64,000 nucleotides of DNA from CAVTQY01 sp963736975 (GCA_963736975.1 CAVTQY010000002.1:682001-746000); one strand, 5' to 3'; numbered from the stretch's first letter, positions 7,798 through 16,672 are shown. The notes: a model not told the origin generated them from the sequence alone. Numbers and translations: made by a program.

Positions 7798-8474
7798 GTC
7801 GGCGGCGGACGCAGCCCCCCCGGCGGGAGCCGGGCTGCCGGCGGATCGACATACACCGGCAACGCAGGACGGGGGGGGAGCTGGCCCGCAAGCCGCCGCT
7901 CTCCAGCCGCCACCACACCAAGCACGGAGGGCTGCCGCGCGTCGGTCAGCAGCACGTCCGCGCCGCGTGCGGCAAGGCGCGCGGCGACTTCCACGGCCGC
8001 ATCGCCGGCAATCGCAACCGGACCTTGCGGCATCGGCAGGGCCGCGGCCTCGCACGCGATGATCGTCGCATCGCGCTCCAGGAAAATTCGCCACCGCTTG
8101 CTGTCGATCGCCGTCCAGAGCATCCGCTTCCCCAGGCCGGACAACGCCGCCGCCAGCGCCTCTCCCACCGTCACGCCAATTACCGGAATACCGACCGCCA
8201 GCGCGAGTCCGTGTGCAAGCGCCAGCGCGGCACGGATCCCGGTGAAACTGCCGGGGCCGACGGTCACCGCCAGCATATCGAGCTGGTCGGGCGCAAGGCC
8301 GGCCTCGGTCAGCAGCACGTCGACCATCGCCGGCAGTTCGACGGCGGCTCCCTGCCGCGCATCGGTTCCACATTGAACGATCAGCCTGCCGTCCACCACC
8401 AACCCGGCAGTCCCGCGGTCCAGCGCCGCATCCAGCGCAAGGACCCGGATACAACGCCTTAAAGCAGTTGGCAC
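7794..8474 (-). CDS. tsaB: tRNA threonylcarbamoyladenosine biosynthesis protein TsaB
   Basis: TsaB is the scaffold of the TsaD-TsaB-TsaE complex that makes t6A37 in ANN-decoding tRNAs. The frame has no suitable ATG; a GTG at 8474, with GAGGA just upstream, gives a 226-residue protein that begins VPTALRRCIRVLALDAALD and is the normal length. ASKHA-fold features are LALDAAL-RGTAGLVVDG near the N-terminus, and VTVGPGSFTGIRAALALAHG, the strongly conserved TsaB motif. It overlaps the end of the nitroreductase gene by 16 bp and the rimI start by 4 bp. An open frame extends upstream to 8726 inside the nitroreductase gene but is not family-like. Confidence 0.9.
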   Translation of the reverse strand: MPTALRRCIRVLALDAALDRGTAGLVVDGRLIVQCGTDARQGAAVELPAMVDVLLTEAGLAPDQLDMLAVTVGPGSFTGIRAALALAHGLALAVGIPVIGVTVGEALAAALSGLGKRMLWTAIDSKRWRIFLERDATIIACEAAALPMPQGPVAIAGDAAVEVAARLAARGADVLLTDARQPSVLGVVAAGERRLAGQLPPRPALPVYVDPPAARLPPGGLRPPPT

Positions 8475-9043
8475 GCTTCCTCGAAGGAAAGCCGCGGCGA
8501 GCGGGAATAGACGCCGGCGGGATCGCCATGGCCGATATTGACCAGGAAATTCGATCGCCAGCCTTGGTAGCGCAGGAATTCCTGGTCCACCTTGTCGTTG
8601 TCGAAGCCTGACATCGGCCCGGTCGCCAAGCCCAGGGCACGCGCGGCCAGGATCAGGTAGGCACCTTGCAGCGTACCATTGCGGAACGCCGTGGTCGCCG
8701 CCAGCGCCTCGTTGCTGGTAAACCACGAGCGCGCATCCTGGTTGTGCGGAAACAGCCGCGGCAGGTGCTCGTAGAATTTCGGATCATAGGCAACAATCAC
8801 CGTAACCGGCGCAGCCATCGTCTTGTCCAGGTTGCCGGACGACAGCGCCGGCGCCAGCCGCTCCTTCGCCCCTTGCGTGCGCAAGAACAGGAACCGTCCC
8901 GGCGAGCTGTTGGCCGAAGTCGGGCCCCATTTCAGCAGTTCGTACAGCTCGCGCAAAGTATCGTCGGAAATCGGCTCATCGGTGAATTTGTTGTAGGTGC
9001 GCGCCTCGCGCAGCAGACTGTCGAGCCCGGCCGCGTCGAGCAT
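8459..9043 (-). CDS. Nitroreductase-family protein, RutE/HadB-like (malonic semialdehyde reductase type)
   Basis: From the ATG at 9043 the protein has 194 residues. It carries the FMN-binding hallmarks of the RutE/HadB branch: ARTYNKFTDEPISDDTLREL, WGPTSANSSPGRFLF, GNLDKTMAAPVTVIVAYD, TTAFRNGTLQGAYLILAARA and ALGLATGPMSGFDNDKVD. RutE-type enzymes reduce malonic semialdehyde to 3-hydroxypropionate in pyrimidine breakdown, but no other rut gene is present, so the substrate is open. The start codon overlaps the nfu stop by one base (TGATG), and tsaB starts within its 3' end, so nfu, this gene, tsaB and rimI form one tight transcription unit. Confidence 0.88.
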   Translation of the reverse strand: MLDAAGLDSLLREARTYNKFTDEPISDDTLRELYELLKWGPTSANSSPGRFLFLRTQGAKERLAPALSSGNLDKTMAAPVTVIVAYDPKFYEHLPRLFPHNQDARSWFTSNEALAATTAFRNGTLQGAYLILAARALGLATGPMSGFDNDKVDQEFLRYQGWRSNFLVNIGHGDPAGVYSRSPRLSFEEACQLL

Positions 9044-9606
9044 CAGACCTCCACCTGCTCGACCCCAGTCACTTCCGGCACGTAATGGCGCAGCATGTTC
9101 TCGATGCCGTGCTTCAGCGTCGCCCGCGAAGACGGGCAGCCCGAGCACGAACCCTGCAAATAGAGCTTCACCACGCCGTCGCGATAACCGCGAAACACGA
9201 TGTCGCCGCCGTCGCCGGCCACTGCCGGGCGCACCCGGGTATCCAGCAACTCCCGGATCTGCTCGACGATCTCCGCATCCTCCGGTCGGGTCGCCTCGAC
9301 CATGTCCTCGTCGGGCGCCTCGCCTTCGATCACCGGCTGGCCCGACATGAAATGCTCCATGATCGCACCCAGCACCCGGGGCTTAAGCGCCGGCCAGTCG
9401 ATCGCATCGGTCTTGGTAACGCTGATGAAATCTCCGCCAAGGAAGACACGCGCCACCTCAGGCAATTCGAACAGCGCGGTGGCGAGCGGGCTGCGTACCG
9501 CCGCTTCGGCGGAGGCGAAATCGGCGGTCCCGGCGTCCATTACGGAGCGGCCGGGCAGGAACTTCAGTGTCGCCGGGTTCGGGGTGCTTTCGGTTTCGAT
9601 GAACAT
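9043..9606 (-). CDS. NifU-family (Nfu) iron-sulfur cluster scaffold/carrier
   Basis: The 187-residue protein starts MFIETESTPNPATLKFLPG, the standard Nfu N-terminal domain (about residues 1-88), followed by the C-terminal NifU domain with DTRVRPAVAGDGGDI, VKLYLQGSCSGCPSS and the C-x2-C that binds a [4Fe-4S] cluster at the dimer interface. Nfu proteins deliver clusters to client enzymes such as aconitase. It heads the operon with the nitroreductase, tsaB and rimI. Two sequenced neighbours on the same strand, nth and ntr genes excluded, give no further clue. The ATG at 9606 is preferred to an upstream in-frame codon at 9642 because it matches the family N-terminus exactly. Confidence 0.93.
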   Translation of the reverse strand: MFIETESTPNPATLKFLPGRSVMDAGTADFASAEAAVRSPLATALFELPEVARVFLGGDFISVTKTDAIDWPALKPRVLGAIMEHFMSGQPVIEGEAPDEDMVEATRPEDAEIVEQIRELLDTRVRPAVAGDGGDIVFRGYRDGVVKLYLQGSCSGCPSSRATLKHGIENMLRHYVPEVTGVEQVEV

Positions 9607-9694
9607 GGCGGGGCCTGACAATGCTGTGGGAATGCGGACCAAGCGGTCCGGTCACCCAGTAAATCGGGGGAAACCCAGGCCGTGACAAGGGGCA

Positions 9695-11062
9695 TCACCG
9701 GCTGAGCGCCGCAGCGCCGGCCAACGCCGCTACCACCGCGATCATTGCTATGCCGAAGGCGTGCGCATAAGCCGCCGGGCCGGTGGCACTCCCCAGCACA
9801 GCGAAGAACAGCGATCCCACCCCCGCCACGCTGATCGCCGCGCCGATCTGCAAGGCGGAATTCACGATCCCCGCCGCCAACCCGCCTTGCTGCACGGGCA
9901 CGTCCTGCAACGCCGTGTTGAACAGCCTCGGCATGGCGATGCCCTGGCCGAAGCCCGCCAGGAACACGGTGCCGGCCAGTAGCAAAGGTCCAGCCTGCCA
10001 CGTAACGGCCGCCGCGGTCGCGGCATAGCCGCAGACCTGGACCGTCATCCCCCAGGTCAGCAATTTTGCCTGGTACCGCCGCACGAAGGGTCCGCTCGCC
10101 ACTGGGCCGGTGAACAGCCCGAGCCCGTAGGGCAGGATGGAGAGCCCGGTATGCAACGCATCCAGCCCGGCGCCGTCCTGCCGCTCGATCGCGAACAGCA
10201 GGTAAAACGGCGAGGTGAAGAAGAACAACGTGGCCACCAGCGTACCGCGGCGAAAACTGCGCACCTCGAGCAACCCGATATCGATCAGCGGCATGCCGCC
10301 GCGCGTCCCCATCCAGTCCTCGAAGCGCAAGAACCCCCACAGCAGCGGCGGCGTCGCGGCCAGCATCACCCAGGTCCAGGTCGGCCAGCCCTGCTGTCTT
10401 CCTTCCGACAAGGGCAGGATCAGGCACGCAAGCGTCGCGGATAACAGCGCAGCTCCCGCGAGATCCAGCCGGGGCCGGTGAATCGCGCTGGTTTCTGGCA
10501 CCAGCGCCCAGGCACCCGTCATCGCCATGGCCCCGATCGGAAGGTTGACGAGGAACACCGCACGCCAACCGAGACCCCACGGACTCAGCGATACCAGCAG
10601 ACCACCGCAGAGCTGCCCGATCGCCGCCGCAAGTCCCATCATCATCCCATAGAAGCTCAGCGCCCGCGACAGCTCCGCGGCGGCATAGAGGGCGCGGATC
10701 GAGCCCAGCACCTGAGGGGCCAGCACCGCCGCGGCGCTGCCTTGCGCCACCCGCGCGATCACCAGCAGGAGGGGCGACTGCGCCAGCCCCGAGAGCGCCG
10801 AGGCAGCGGTGAACCCCGCCATCCCGGCCATAAAGAGCCGCTTGCGGCCGAACAGATCGCCAAGCCGGCCGCCGGTGATCAGAAATACCGCATACCCCGC
10901 CGCATAGCCCGAGATCACCAGTTGCACCTGGGCCGGGCTCGCTTGCAGCCCGTCTTGGATGGAGGGCAGGGCGACATTGACGATGAAAAAATCGACGGGC
11001 GGCAGAATCCCGCCGGCCAACAGCACGAACAACGCGAGCCAACGCGCGGTGGGCGACGACAT
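9695..11062 (-). CDS. MFS transporter, DHA2 (14-helix) type
   Basis: The 455-residue protein has the DHA2 drug:proton antiporter pattern: first helix LFVLLAGGILPPVDFFIVNV with motif D1-like residues, the loop GGRLGDLFGRKRLFMAGM (motif A), and VIARVAQGSAAAVLAPQVLG and GQLCGGLLVSLSPWGLGWR (motif C region). About 13-14 hydrophobic segments can be seen. The family exports drugs, dyes or small metabolites; no substrate is implied here and no periplasmic adaptor gene is adjacent. The ATG at 11062 is chosen; a GTG at 11086 would add eight residues. It is 88 bp upstream of nfu on the same strand and divergent from the solute-binding protein. Confidence 0.88.
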   Translation of the reverse strand: MSSPTARWLALFVLLAGGILPPVDFFIVNVALPSIQDGLQASPAQVQLVISGYAAGYAVFLITGGRLGDLFGRKRLFMAGMAGFTAASALSGLAQSPLLLVIARVAQGSAAAVLAPQVLGSIRALYAAAELSRALSFYGMMMGLAAAIGQLCGGLLVSLSPWGLGWRAVFLVNLPIGAMAMTGAWALVPETSAIHRPRLDLAGAALLSATLACLILPLSEGRQQGWPTWTWVMLAATPPLLWGFLRFEDWMGTRGGMPLIDIGLLEVRSFRRGTLVATLFFFTSPFYLLFAIERQDGAGLDALHTGLSILPYGLGLFTGPVASGPFVRRYQAKLLTWGMTVQVCGYAATAAAVTWQAGPLLLAGTVFLAGFGQGIAMPRLFNTALQDVPVQQGGLAAGIVNSALQIGAAISVAGVGSLFFAVLGSATGPAAYAHAFGIAMIAVVAALAGAAALSR

Positions 11063-11210
11063 CGCCGCCAGGGAGGGACCGGGCACTTAGTGCGCTTTCC
11101 GTGCTGGGATCCTGTCCGACGCCGCTGAACCGAGGTGCCGCGGCCGTACGGCTATTCGGGTCGGGCACGGGTGCATGATAGGTTTGCCGGACTGACGGGG
11201 AGGAAAATAC

Positions 11211-12455
11211 ATGTTCCTACGGCTAGGGATGGTTTGTCTCGCCCTGCTGCTGGCGGCCCCGGCCCGGGCGGACACTGTGCTGAAAGTGTTGTTCCTGTCG
11301 AGCCAGGTCACCGGGGGTGCATTCCGAAAAGCGCTCGACCGGTTCGAGGCCGCCAATCCCGGCGTGAAGGCGGAGATCCAGGTCGCCGGCGCCACCTCGG
11401 ACCTGGAAGCGCAGTACCTGAACACGGTGATGTCGGCCAAGGACAGCACGCTTGACGCTTTCCTGCTGGATGTCACCCGGCCCGCGCAGTTCGATGCGGC
11501 CAAATGGGTGGTGCCGCTGAATGCGGCGGTCGGCGATCCGGCACAGTTCATGAAGCAGTACCTGCCAGCCTACGCCGAGGCCGATACCGTTCATGGCCAG
11601 GTGGCGGCGTTGCCGGCCTACGCCGACGCGATGTTCCTTTATTACCGAAAGGACCTGCTCGACAAATATCATCTGCAACCGCCGAAGACCTGGGACGAGC
11701 TGACCTCTGAGTCGAAGACAATCATGGCCGGCGAGCATAATCCGGCGCTGCAAGGGGTAAGTTTCCAGGGCAAGGCTATCGAGGGCGCGGTCTGCACGTT
11801 CCTTGTGCCCTATTGGAGCATGAGCAAGTCGCTGCAACAGGACGGGCGCTTTGCGTACGACCAGCAGGCGGCGGCGAAGGCGCTGGGCATGTGGGTCGAT
11901 CTGGTGAAGCAGGGGGTGGCGCCGAAGAACGTCGCCGAGGTCGCCACCGACGACACGCGCATGACGTTTCAGGCCGGGAATGCGATTTTCGCGGTGCTGT
12001 GGGCCTATGGCTGGGCAGATTTCCAATCCGGCGGTTCACCGGTGAAAGGTAAGGTCGGGGTGGCCGTGGTGCCGGCCATGACGGGCGGACAATCGGTGAG
12101 CTGCCTGGGCGGCTGGCAATGGGGGGTATCCGCCTATTCGCAGCACAGGGATGAGGCGGTGAAACTGATCAAGTTCCTGTCCACCCCGGAGATTTCCAAG
12201 CTGCTGGCGATCAATGAGTCGCTGCTACCGGTGTTCCCGTCGGTCTATCAGGATCCGGAGGTGCTGAAGGCCAATCCCTGGTTCTCCCAGGCGCTGCCGG
12301 TGGTTGACTCGGCGCGGGCGCGCCCGGTCACGCCGCAATACAGCGAGGTGAGCGAGATCATACGTTCGACGGTGAACGCCGTGCTGGCCGGCACGAAGAC
12401 CCCGGAGTTGGGGGCCGCGGAGATCGGGGCACGGTTGCGCCGCGTGCTGCGCTGA
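11211..12455 (+). CDS. Extracellular solute-binding protein, family 1 (ABC sugar uptake), orphan
   Basis: The 414-residue protein has a clear signal peptide (MFLRLGMVCLALLLAAPARA, cleavage before DT) and a GGGGAGG ribosome site. The mature part has the SBP family 1 traits: RFEAANPGVKAEIQ, an ALPAYADAMFLYYRKDLLDK segment that lines the ligand cleft, PKTWDELTSESKTIM, and GGWQWGVSAYSQHRDEAVKL near the C-terminus. These proteins bind mono- or oligosaccharides for MalFGK-type ABC importers. No permease or ATPase gene lies beside it. The convergent gene downstream is a GH4 glycosidase, which fits a carbohydrate theme but leaves the importer elsewhere. Confidence 0.88.
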   Translation: MFLRLGMVCLALLLAAPARADTVLKVLFLSSQVTGGAFRKALDRFEAANPGVKAEIQVAGATSDLEAQYLNTVMSAKDSTLDAFLLDVTRPAQFDAAKWVVPLNAAVGDPAQFMKQYLPAYAEADTVHGQVAALPAYADAMFLYYRKDLLDKYHLQPPKTWDELTSESKTIMAGEHNPALQGVSFQGKAIEGAVCTFLVPYWSMSKSLQQDGRFAYDQQAAAKALGMWVDLVKQGVAPKNVAEVATDDTRMTFQAGNAIFAVLWAYGWADFQSGGSPVKGKVGVAVVPAMTGGQSVSCLGGWQWGVSAYSQHRDEAVKLIKFLSTPEISKLLAINESLLPVFPSVYQDPEVLKANPWFSQALPVVDSARARPVTPQYSEVSEIIRSTVNAVLAGTKTPELGAAEIGARLRRVLR

Positions 12456-12496
12456 CGCGGCTGGCGACGCGCACCGGTGCTCGGCAGGCGAGTTGC

Positions 12497-12514
12497 ATCT
12501 CCTGGCAGGGAGAT
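12497..12514. terminator. Possible bidirectional terminator hairpin
   Basis: ATCTCC and GGAGAT form a six-base perfect stem around a six-base loop, followed by TTT, in the 63-bp gap between the convergent solute-binding protein and GH4 genes. The position is right for a shared terminator; the short stem and three-T tail keep confidence low. Confidence 0.35.
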
Positions 12515-12518
12515 TTGG

Positions 12519-13814
12519 CTAATGCGCGATCCCCCGCGGTAGCGCGGCTGCCTGGTGGTTGATCAACTCGTCCACCAGGGCGCAAATTTCCGGGATAGTC
12601 AGGCTGGCCGCGGTATTCCGGTCCAGCATCGCGGCCCGGTAAACGCGGTCGCGGTCGCCGTCAAGCGCGGCGCGGACCACGAGGTCCTGCACATACACAT
12701 GAGGGGCACAGTACCCCGCAAGCTCAGGCGGAAGAGCGCCGACATAGCAAGGATGCAGCCCGTTGCGATCCACAGAGACCGGTATCTCCACGCAGCAGTC
12801 ATCCGGGAGGTTGGTGATCAGGCCTGTATTGCGTACATTTCCATAAATCAGCCGCGGCTGGCCGGTGACCATCGAATGGATGATATGGGATCCGTATTCA
12901 ACACTGCGCACCAGCGGCAGTGCCTCGCCGGATAGCAGTTTGCGACGGGTTTCGCGGTAGGTAGCGATTTTCTTTGGCAACCGGTTCTTTACCTCCGCGA
13001 CCGGAATGTCGCAGCGGGCGATCTCCGCCTCCCGCTTGAGAAAATGGGGCGTGTATTCGGCACTGTGACAGCTCAATTCGCTGACAAACCACCCGAATTG
13101 CCGGAACAACTCGAACCGCACCTTGTCTCTGGCGAAGACTGCCGGATTCTGCATGGCCTGACGCAGCCGCGGGTAAGCGTCCTCTCCATCAATGGCGAGT
13201 TGCAGGAACCACGTCATGTGATTGATGCCCGCACACTCATAAGACAGGCGGTCAAGTTCCACCCCCAGGTAATCGGCAAGCTCGTGCGAGGTGTTCTGCA
13301 CGTTGTGGCACAGACCAACCACCCGCTGTTCGGGGAAGGCCCTGTACACGGCCCAGGTCAGGATGCTCATCGGGTTCGTGTAATTCAGCAGCAGCGCACG
13401 CGGACACAGCGCGCGCATGTCGCGCACCAGCTCCGTCATGAACGGGATGGTGCGCAGCCCGCGGAAAATACCGCCGATACCGACGGTGTCCGCGATGGTC
13501 TGCTTCAGCCCGTATTTTTCCGGAATGTCGACTTCGGGAATGAGCGCCTCCGCTCCGCCGATCAGTACCATGTTGATGACGAAATCCGCCCCATCCAGGC
13601 ATGCCCGCCGATCAAGATGTTCCTCGATCACGGCCGGGGCGCCGAACCGTCCGGCGATCCAGCGTCCTATCATGGCGGCGGTTTCGAGCCTCTCGGCATC
13701 AATGTCGTGCAGCGCGATGACCGCGCTTCGCAGCTCCGGGAAATCCAAAATATCGGTCAGCAGGTTTTTCACGAAGACGACGCTTCCAGCGCCGATCATC
13801 GCTATTTTGATCAT
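12519..13814 (-). CDS. Glycoside hydrolase family 4 (alpha-galactosidase/glucosidase type)
   Basis: GH4 enzymes cleave glycosides by an NAD+- and Mn2+-dependent oxidation-elimination route. The 431-residue protein starts MIKIAMIGAGSVVF, a Rossmann fold, and has LNYTNPMSILTWAVYR, VVGLCHNVQNTSHELA with the metal-binding Cys and His, and YECAGINHMTWFLQL with the second metal His. HPCYVGALPPELAG lies toward the C-terminus. These features fit the alpha-galactosidase (MelA) branch, but alpha-glucosidase or alpha-glucuronidase activity is possible. GAGGAA precedes the ATG at 13814. The convergent solute-binding gene suggests a link to sugar uptake. A longer frame continues upstream to 14489 but only as an antisense shadow of the J-domain gene. 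Confidence 0.9.
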   Translation of the reverse strand: MIKIAMIGAGSVVFVKNLLTDILDFPELRSAVIALHDIDAERLETAAMIGRWIAGRFGAPAVIEEHLDRRACLDGADFVINMVLIGGAEALIPEVDIPEKYGLKQTIADTVGIGGIFRGLRTIPFMTELVRDMRALCPRALLLNYTNPMSILTWAVYRAFPEQRVVGLCHNVQNTSHELADYLGVELDRLSYECAGINHMTWFLQLAIDGEDAYPRLRQAMQNPAVFARDKVRFELFRQFGWFVSELSCHSAEYTPHFLKREAEIARCDIPVAEVKNRLPKKIATYRETRRKLLSGEALPLVRSVEYGSHIIHSMVTGQPRLIYGNVRNTGLITNLPDDCCVEIPVSVDRNGLHPCYVGALPPELAGYCAPHVYVQDLVVRAALDGDRDRVYRAAMLDRNTAASLTIPEICALVDELINHQAAALPRGIAH

Positions 13815-13916
13815 TCTGCGGTTCCTCGCGTCTGACCATGAAATAGGGGGCGAACGGCGGGTTGCGACCATCGGATGGCGAGCCAAGACCCCCGGGAACC
13901 AGCTATGCTGCCTCCG

Positions 13917-14972
13917 ATGAATCGCGACCCCAAGGGCTTCTACGCGCGGCTCGGCGTGTCGCCTGGTGCCAGCCAGACGGCGATCACGGCGGCGTTCCGC
14001 CGTGAGGCCCGCCACGTGCATCCGGACATACCCGGCACGGGCGACGCCGACGCCTTCCTCACGCTCAAGGCGGCCTACGACATCCTGGGCGACCCGGAGA
14101 GCCGCGCCGCGTACGACCGCTCGGCAACTGCGGTTCCGGGCTGGCGAGCGCGCGTCGGATCCAGCCCGCGCGCGAACGACGGCGCGCGGGTGCTGGACCT
14201 CTCGCTGGTCGTCTGGATCGCTGTTCTGGGCGTCGGCGCGATCGGGGCCACCGCCGCCATCCTGAACCTCACCGGCAGTTCTTCGCCACCGCGAGAACTG
14301 GTCGCGCCTCCTCCGCAATCTCCCCCTGCCGCCGCTGTCCCGGCGCAGCCGATCGGCGCTCCCACCCACTACGTCGGCGTTGGTTTCGGACCTGCCGCGG
14401 TGTGGCGCAACACGGAAGGGCGGCTTGTCCCGGACGGCCATCTCGCGCCCTTCACCACCGTGCACGCGGTCGGTATCGTGCCGGAGCACGGGCTGGTCGC
14501 CATCTCCCTCGCCGGCGGCGGTGTCGGCTTCGTCGATGCGGCGCGTCTGGTGCCTGGCGATGCTGCCGAGGCCAGACGCGCCTACTGCACCGACCGCGCC
14601 GGTGCGCCGCCGGACCGATCAGAGCTGTTGATGCGACGCGGCCCGGCGGCCAGCGGACAATTGACGCTGCGCAACCGCGGGGAGGAGCCGGTGGTGGTCA
14701 AGCTGCGCGACCTCGACGGGAGTACCGCCGCCGCCGTTTTCATCGCCCCGGAAACCACGGCGGCAGTCAGAGACCTGCCGGCCGGCCCGTGGCGGGCCGA
14801 TGTCGCGGTCGGCGAGCTCTGGAGCCGTGCTTGCGACAGCTTCATCGTCGGGATGCGGGCTGCGCGGTTGCCCGGTCTGGTCCTGTCCGGCGCCACCCTG
14901 ACGGTGCCGCCGGGGATTCCCGGCCAAGCCGAGCCGGCGGACATCCCAAACGAGGCCTTCAGCCGGGACTGA
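13917..14972 (+). CDS. J-domain protein with a single membrane segment
   Basis: The 351-residue protein opens with a J-domain (residues about 7-65): GFYARLGVSPGASQTAITAA, the HPD tripeptide in ARHVHPDIPG, and LKAAYDILGDPESRAAYDRS. A hydrophobic segment at about residues 95-118 (LSLVVWIAVLGVGAIGATAA) is followed by a Pro/Ala-rich linker and a large C-terminal part with no recognised domain, probably beta-rich. J-domains stimulate an Hsp70 ATPase, so it may recruit DnaK to the membrane; the topology would place the J-domain in the cytosol and the rest outside. The C-terminal part has an SH3-like feel (HYVGVGFGPAAVWRNTEGRL) but this is only an impression. No Hsp70 gene is adjacent. Confidence 0.8.
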   Translation: MNRDPKGFYARLGVSPGASQTAITAAFRREARHVHPDIPGTGDADAFLTLKAAYDILGDPESRAAYDRSATAVPGWRARVGSSPRANDGARVLDLSLVVWIAVLGVGAIGATAAILNLTGSSSPPRELVAPPPQSPPAAAVPAQPIGAPTHYVGVGFGPAAVWRNTEGRLVPDGHLAPFTTVHAVGIVPEHGLVAISLAGGGVGFVDAARLVPGDAAEARRAYCTDRAGAPPDRSELLMRRGPAASGQLTLRNRGEEPVVVKLRDLDGSTAAAVFIAPETTAAVRDLPAGPWRADVAVGELWSRACDSFIVGMRAARLPGLVLSGATLTVPPGIPGQAEPADIPNEAFSRD

Positions 14973-14993
14973 TCACTGCGAATGGAGACAACG

Positions 14994-15875
14994 ATGCCGC
15001 ATGCCACAGCCGACGACGGTGTCCGCCTCTATTACGAGGAGACCGGCAGCGGAACCCCGCTCATCTTCGTGCACGAATATGCGGGAGATTTCCGCAGTTG
15101 GGAGCCGCAGCTCCGCCATTTCGGCCAGCGGTACTGGGCGATCGCGTTCAACGCTCGGGGCTATCCGCCGTCCGATGTGCCGCCGGCGGTCGCTGCCTAC
15201 TCACAGGCTCGCGCCGCGGACGACATCCTCGCGGTGCTCGACCAACTGGCGATCGACCGCGCGCATGTGGTCGGTCTGTCGATGGGCGGCTTCGCCACGT
15301 TGCATTTCGGCCTCCGCCATGCGGCGCGGGCCCGTTCGCTCGCAGTCGCCGGCTGCGGTTACGGCGCCGAGCCGACCCAGCGCGAGCGGTTCAGGAGCGA
15401 GGCCGAAGCGGTCGCTGCGTTCATCGCGGAGCACGGCATGGAAAACTTCGCCGCGAAATACGCCTACGGCCCGACGCGCGTGCAGTTCGAGAACAAGGAT
15501 CCGCGCGGTTTCGCCGAGTTCATGCGCATGCTGGCCGAACATGATGCCGTCGGCGCGCGGAACACGCAGCTGGGAGTGCAGCGGGAACGCCCGTCGCTGT
15601 ACGACCTTCTGGAGGAGATGAAGACCCTGACGACTCCCACCCTGATCCTGACCGGCGACGAAGACTGGCCGTGTCTGCAGCCGGGATTCCTCCTGAAGCA
15701 AACGATACCGTCGGCCGCCCTGGCGGTAATGCCGAATTGCGGGCACGCTATCAACATCGAAAACCCGGGCGAATTCAACCGGATCGTGGGCCAGTTTCTT
15801 GCTCAGGTGGACGCCGGCCGCTGGCCGACCCGCGATCCAAGAGCGATCACCTCCTCGATCACGGGCATCAAATAA
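14994..15875 (+). CDS. Alpha/beta-fold hydrolase
   Basis: The 293-residue protein starts MPHATADDGVRLYYEETG behind GGAGA at an ATG 22 bp after the J-domain gene. It shows an oxyanion strand LIFVHEYAGDFRSWEP, the nucleophile elbow VVGLSMGGFATLHFG with Ser, the acid in ILTGDEDWPCLQP and the base in MPNCGHAINIENPGEFN. The HEYAG loop replaces the common HGxPG. These enzymes include esterases, haloperoxidase-like proteins and C-C hydrolases; nothing here picks a substrate. It may be co-transcribed with the J-domain gene. A strong inverted repeat just beyond its stop is a likely terminator. Confidence 0.88.
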   Translation: MPHATADDGVRLYYEETGSGTPLIFVHEYAGDFRSWEPQLRHFGQRYWAIAFNARGYPPSDVPPAVAAYSQARAADDILAVLDQLAIDRAHVVGLSMGGFATLHFGLRHAARARSLAVAGCGYGAEPTQRERFRSEAEAVAAFIAEHGMENFAAKYAYGPTRVQFENKDPRGFAEFMRMLAEHDAVGARNTQLGVQRERPSLYDLLEEMKTLTTPTLILTGDEDWPCLQPGFLLKQTIPSAALAVMPNCGHAINIENPGEFNRIVGQFLAQVDAGRWPTRDPRAITSSITGIK

Positions 15876-15879
15876 GCGG

Positions 15880-15908
15880 ATGGGGCGGCGGAAGCCTCCG
15901 CGCCCCAT
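15880..15908. terminator. Strong bidirectional hairpin between convergent genes
   Basis: ATGGGGCG (15880-15887) pairs with CGCCCCAT (15901-15908), and the inner CGGA pairs with TCCG around a four-base loop, leaving one bulged G at 15888. This 12-bp GC-rich stem lies in the 39-bp gap between the alpha/beta hydrolase and the sigma factor stops. It lacks a T tract, so termination efficiency is inferred from position and stability only. Confidence 0.6.
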
Positions 15909-15914
15909 CGCAGA

Positions 15915-16439
15915 TCAGTGCACGGCCGCGGCGGCCGACGCCGTGCGGACGGCGGCCAGATGGTTCCCTTCGCCCATCATATACGCACGCAATTGCAAGC
16001 GTGCGCGATGCACGCGACTTTTCAGCGTGCCGATTGCGCACCCTGTCTTCTCGGCCGCGGTTTCATACGGGATCTCCTGCAAAGCGATCATAAACAGCGC
16101 CTCCCGCTGATCCGGCGGGAGCCTGTTCACCGCCCATGAAAGCTCGCGCAGCGCAGTGCGATCCTCATGAGACCCGCCGACCGGCTGCTCCGGCATGTCA
16201 TTCATGTCCGTGAACTCGCGCTTGTTGCGCACGCTGCTGATGAAGTGGTTCACCATGATGCGATGCACCCAGGCGGAGAAATTGGTGCCGGGCATAAAGC
16301 AGTCCTGTGCGAGCAAAGCCTTGGCGGCGACGTCCTGGGTAAGATCATCGGCGGCGGCGCGATTGCGGGTCAATGCGAGCGCCCAAATCCGCATCTTCGG
16401 TAGAAATTCGATCAACTGTTCGTTGAACTCTTTCGGCAC
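15915..16439 (-). CDS. ECF-type RNA polymerase sigma factor
   Basis: The 174-residue protein starts with GTG at 16439 behind GGAGAGG. Region 2 is LIEFLPKMRIWALALTRNRA with the DDLTQDVAAKAL and NFSAWVHRIMVNHFISSVR core-binding/-10 segments; region 4 is VNRLPPDQREALFMIALQEI with PYETAAEKTGCAIGTLKSRV, the -35-recognition helix, and HRARLQLRAYM. This is a minimal group 4 (ECF) factor of the type common in alphaproteobacteria. No NepR, PhyR or anti-sigma gene flanks it, so the signal is unknown; the 230-bp upstream region without a gene is where its promoter should lie. An EcfG identity cannot be claimed from context. Confidence 0.9.
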   Translation of the reverse strand: MPKEFNEQLIEFLPKMRIWALALTRNRAAADDLTQDVAAKALLAQDCFMPGTNFSAWVHRIMVNHFISSVRNKREFTDMNDMPEQPVGGSHEDRTALRELSWAVNRLPPDQREALFMIALQEIPYETAAEKTGCAIGTLKSRVHRARLQLRAYMMGEGNHLAAVRTASAAAAVH

Positions 16440-16672
16440 GGTTGCCTCTCCTTAAGCCCATTTCGCGGCTGGGAGGCACCTGTGTCCTGAAAAGGTGCGC
16501 ACAAGACAGGCTGACAGGAGGTTGAACCAAAACCACTGCCGTGTCGTTCACACCTTCGGGCGAAACATCACGAGCCTAGCGCAACCTACGCTGGGCCCCT
16601 TGTCGTTGCTGGCGATAACGCTATTGCGAGGATGTCGTCGCAATTGCCCGCTTATCACGACAACGAGAGAAA
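16440..16672. other. Intergenic region upstream of the ECF sigma gene
   Basis: These 233 bp separate the 5' end of the sigma gene from the 3' end of the transketolase-like gene upstream, both on the minus strand. No open frame of family character was found. The sigma gene's promoter should be here; I could not pick out a convincing autoregulatory -35/-10 pair by eye. Confidence 0.4.

Noticed and set aside
7351..8640. A single long frame joining tsaB antisense-frame sequence to RimI
   Set aside because: Only the RimI part (from 7797) has family character; the rest is tsaB read in a wrong frame.
12519..14489. 656-codon minus-strand frame that would extend the GH4 gene
   Set aside because: The extra part lies antisense to the J-domain gene and has no family character; the true start is the ATG at 13814.
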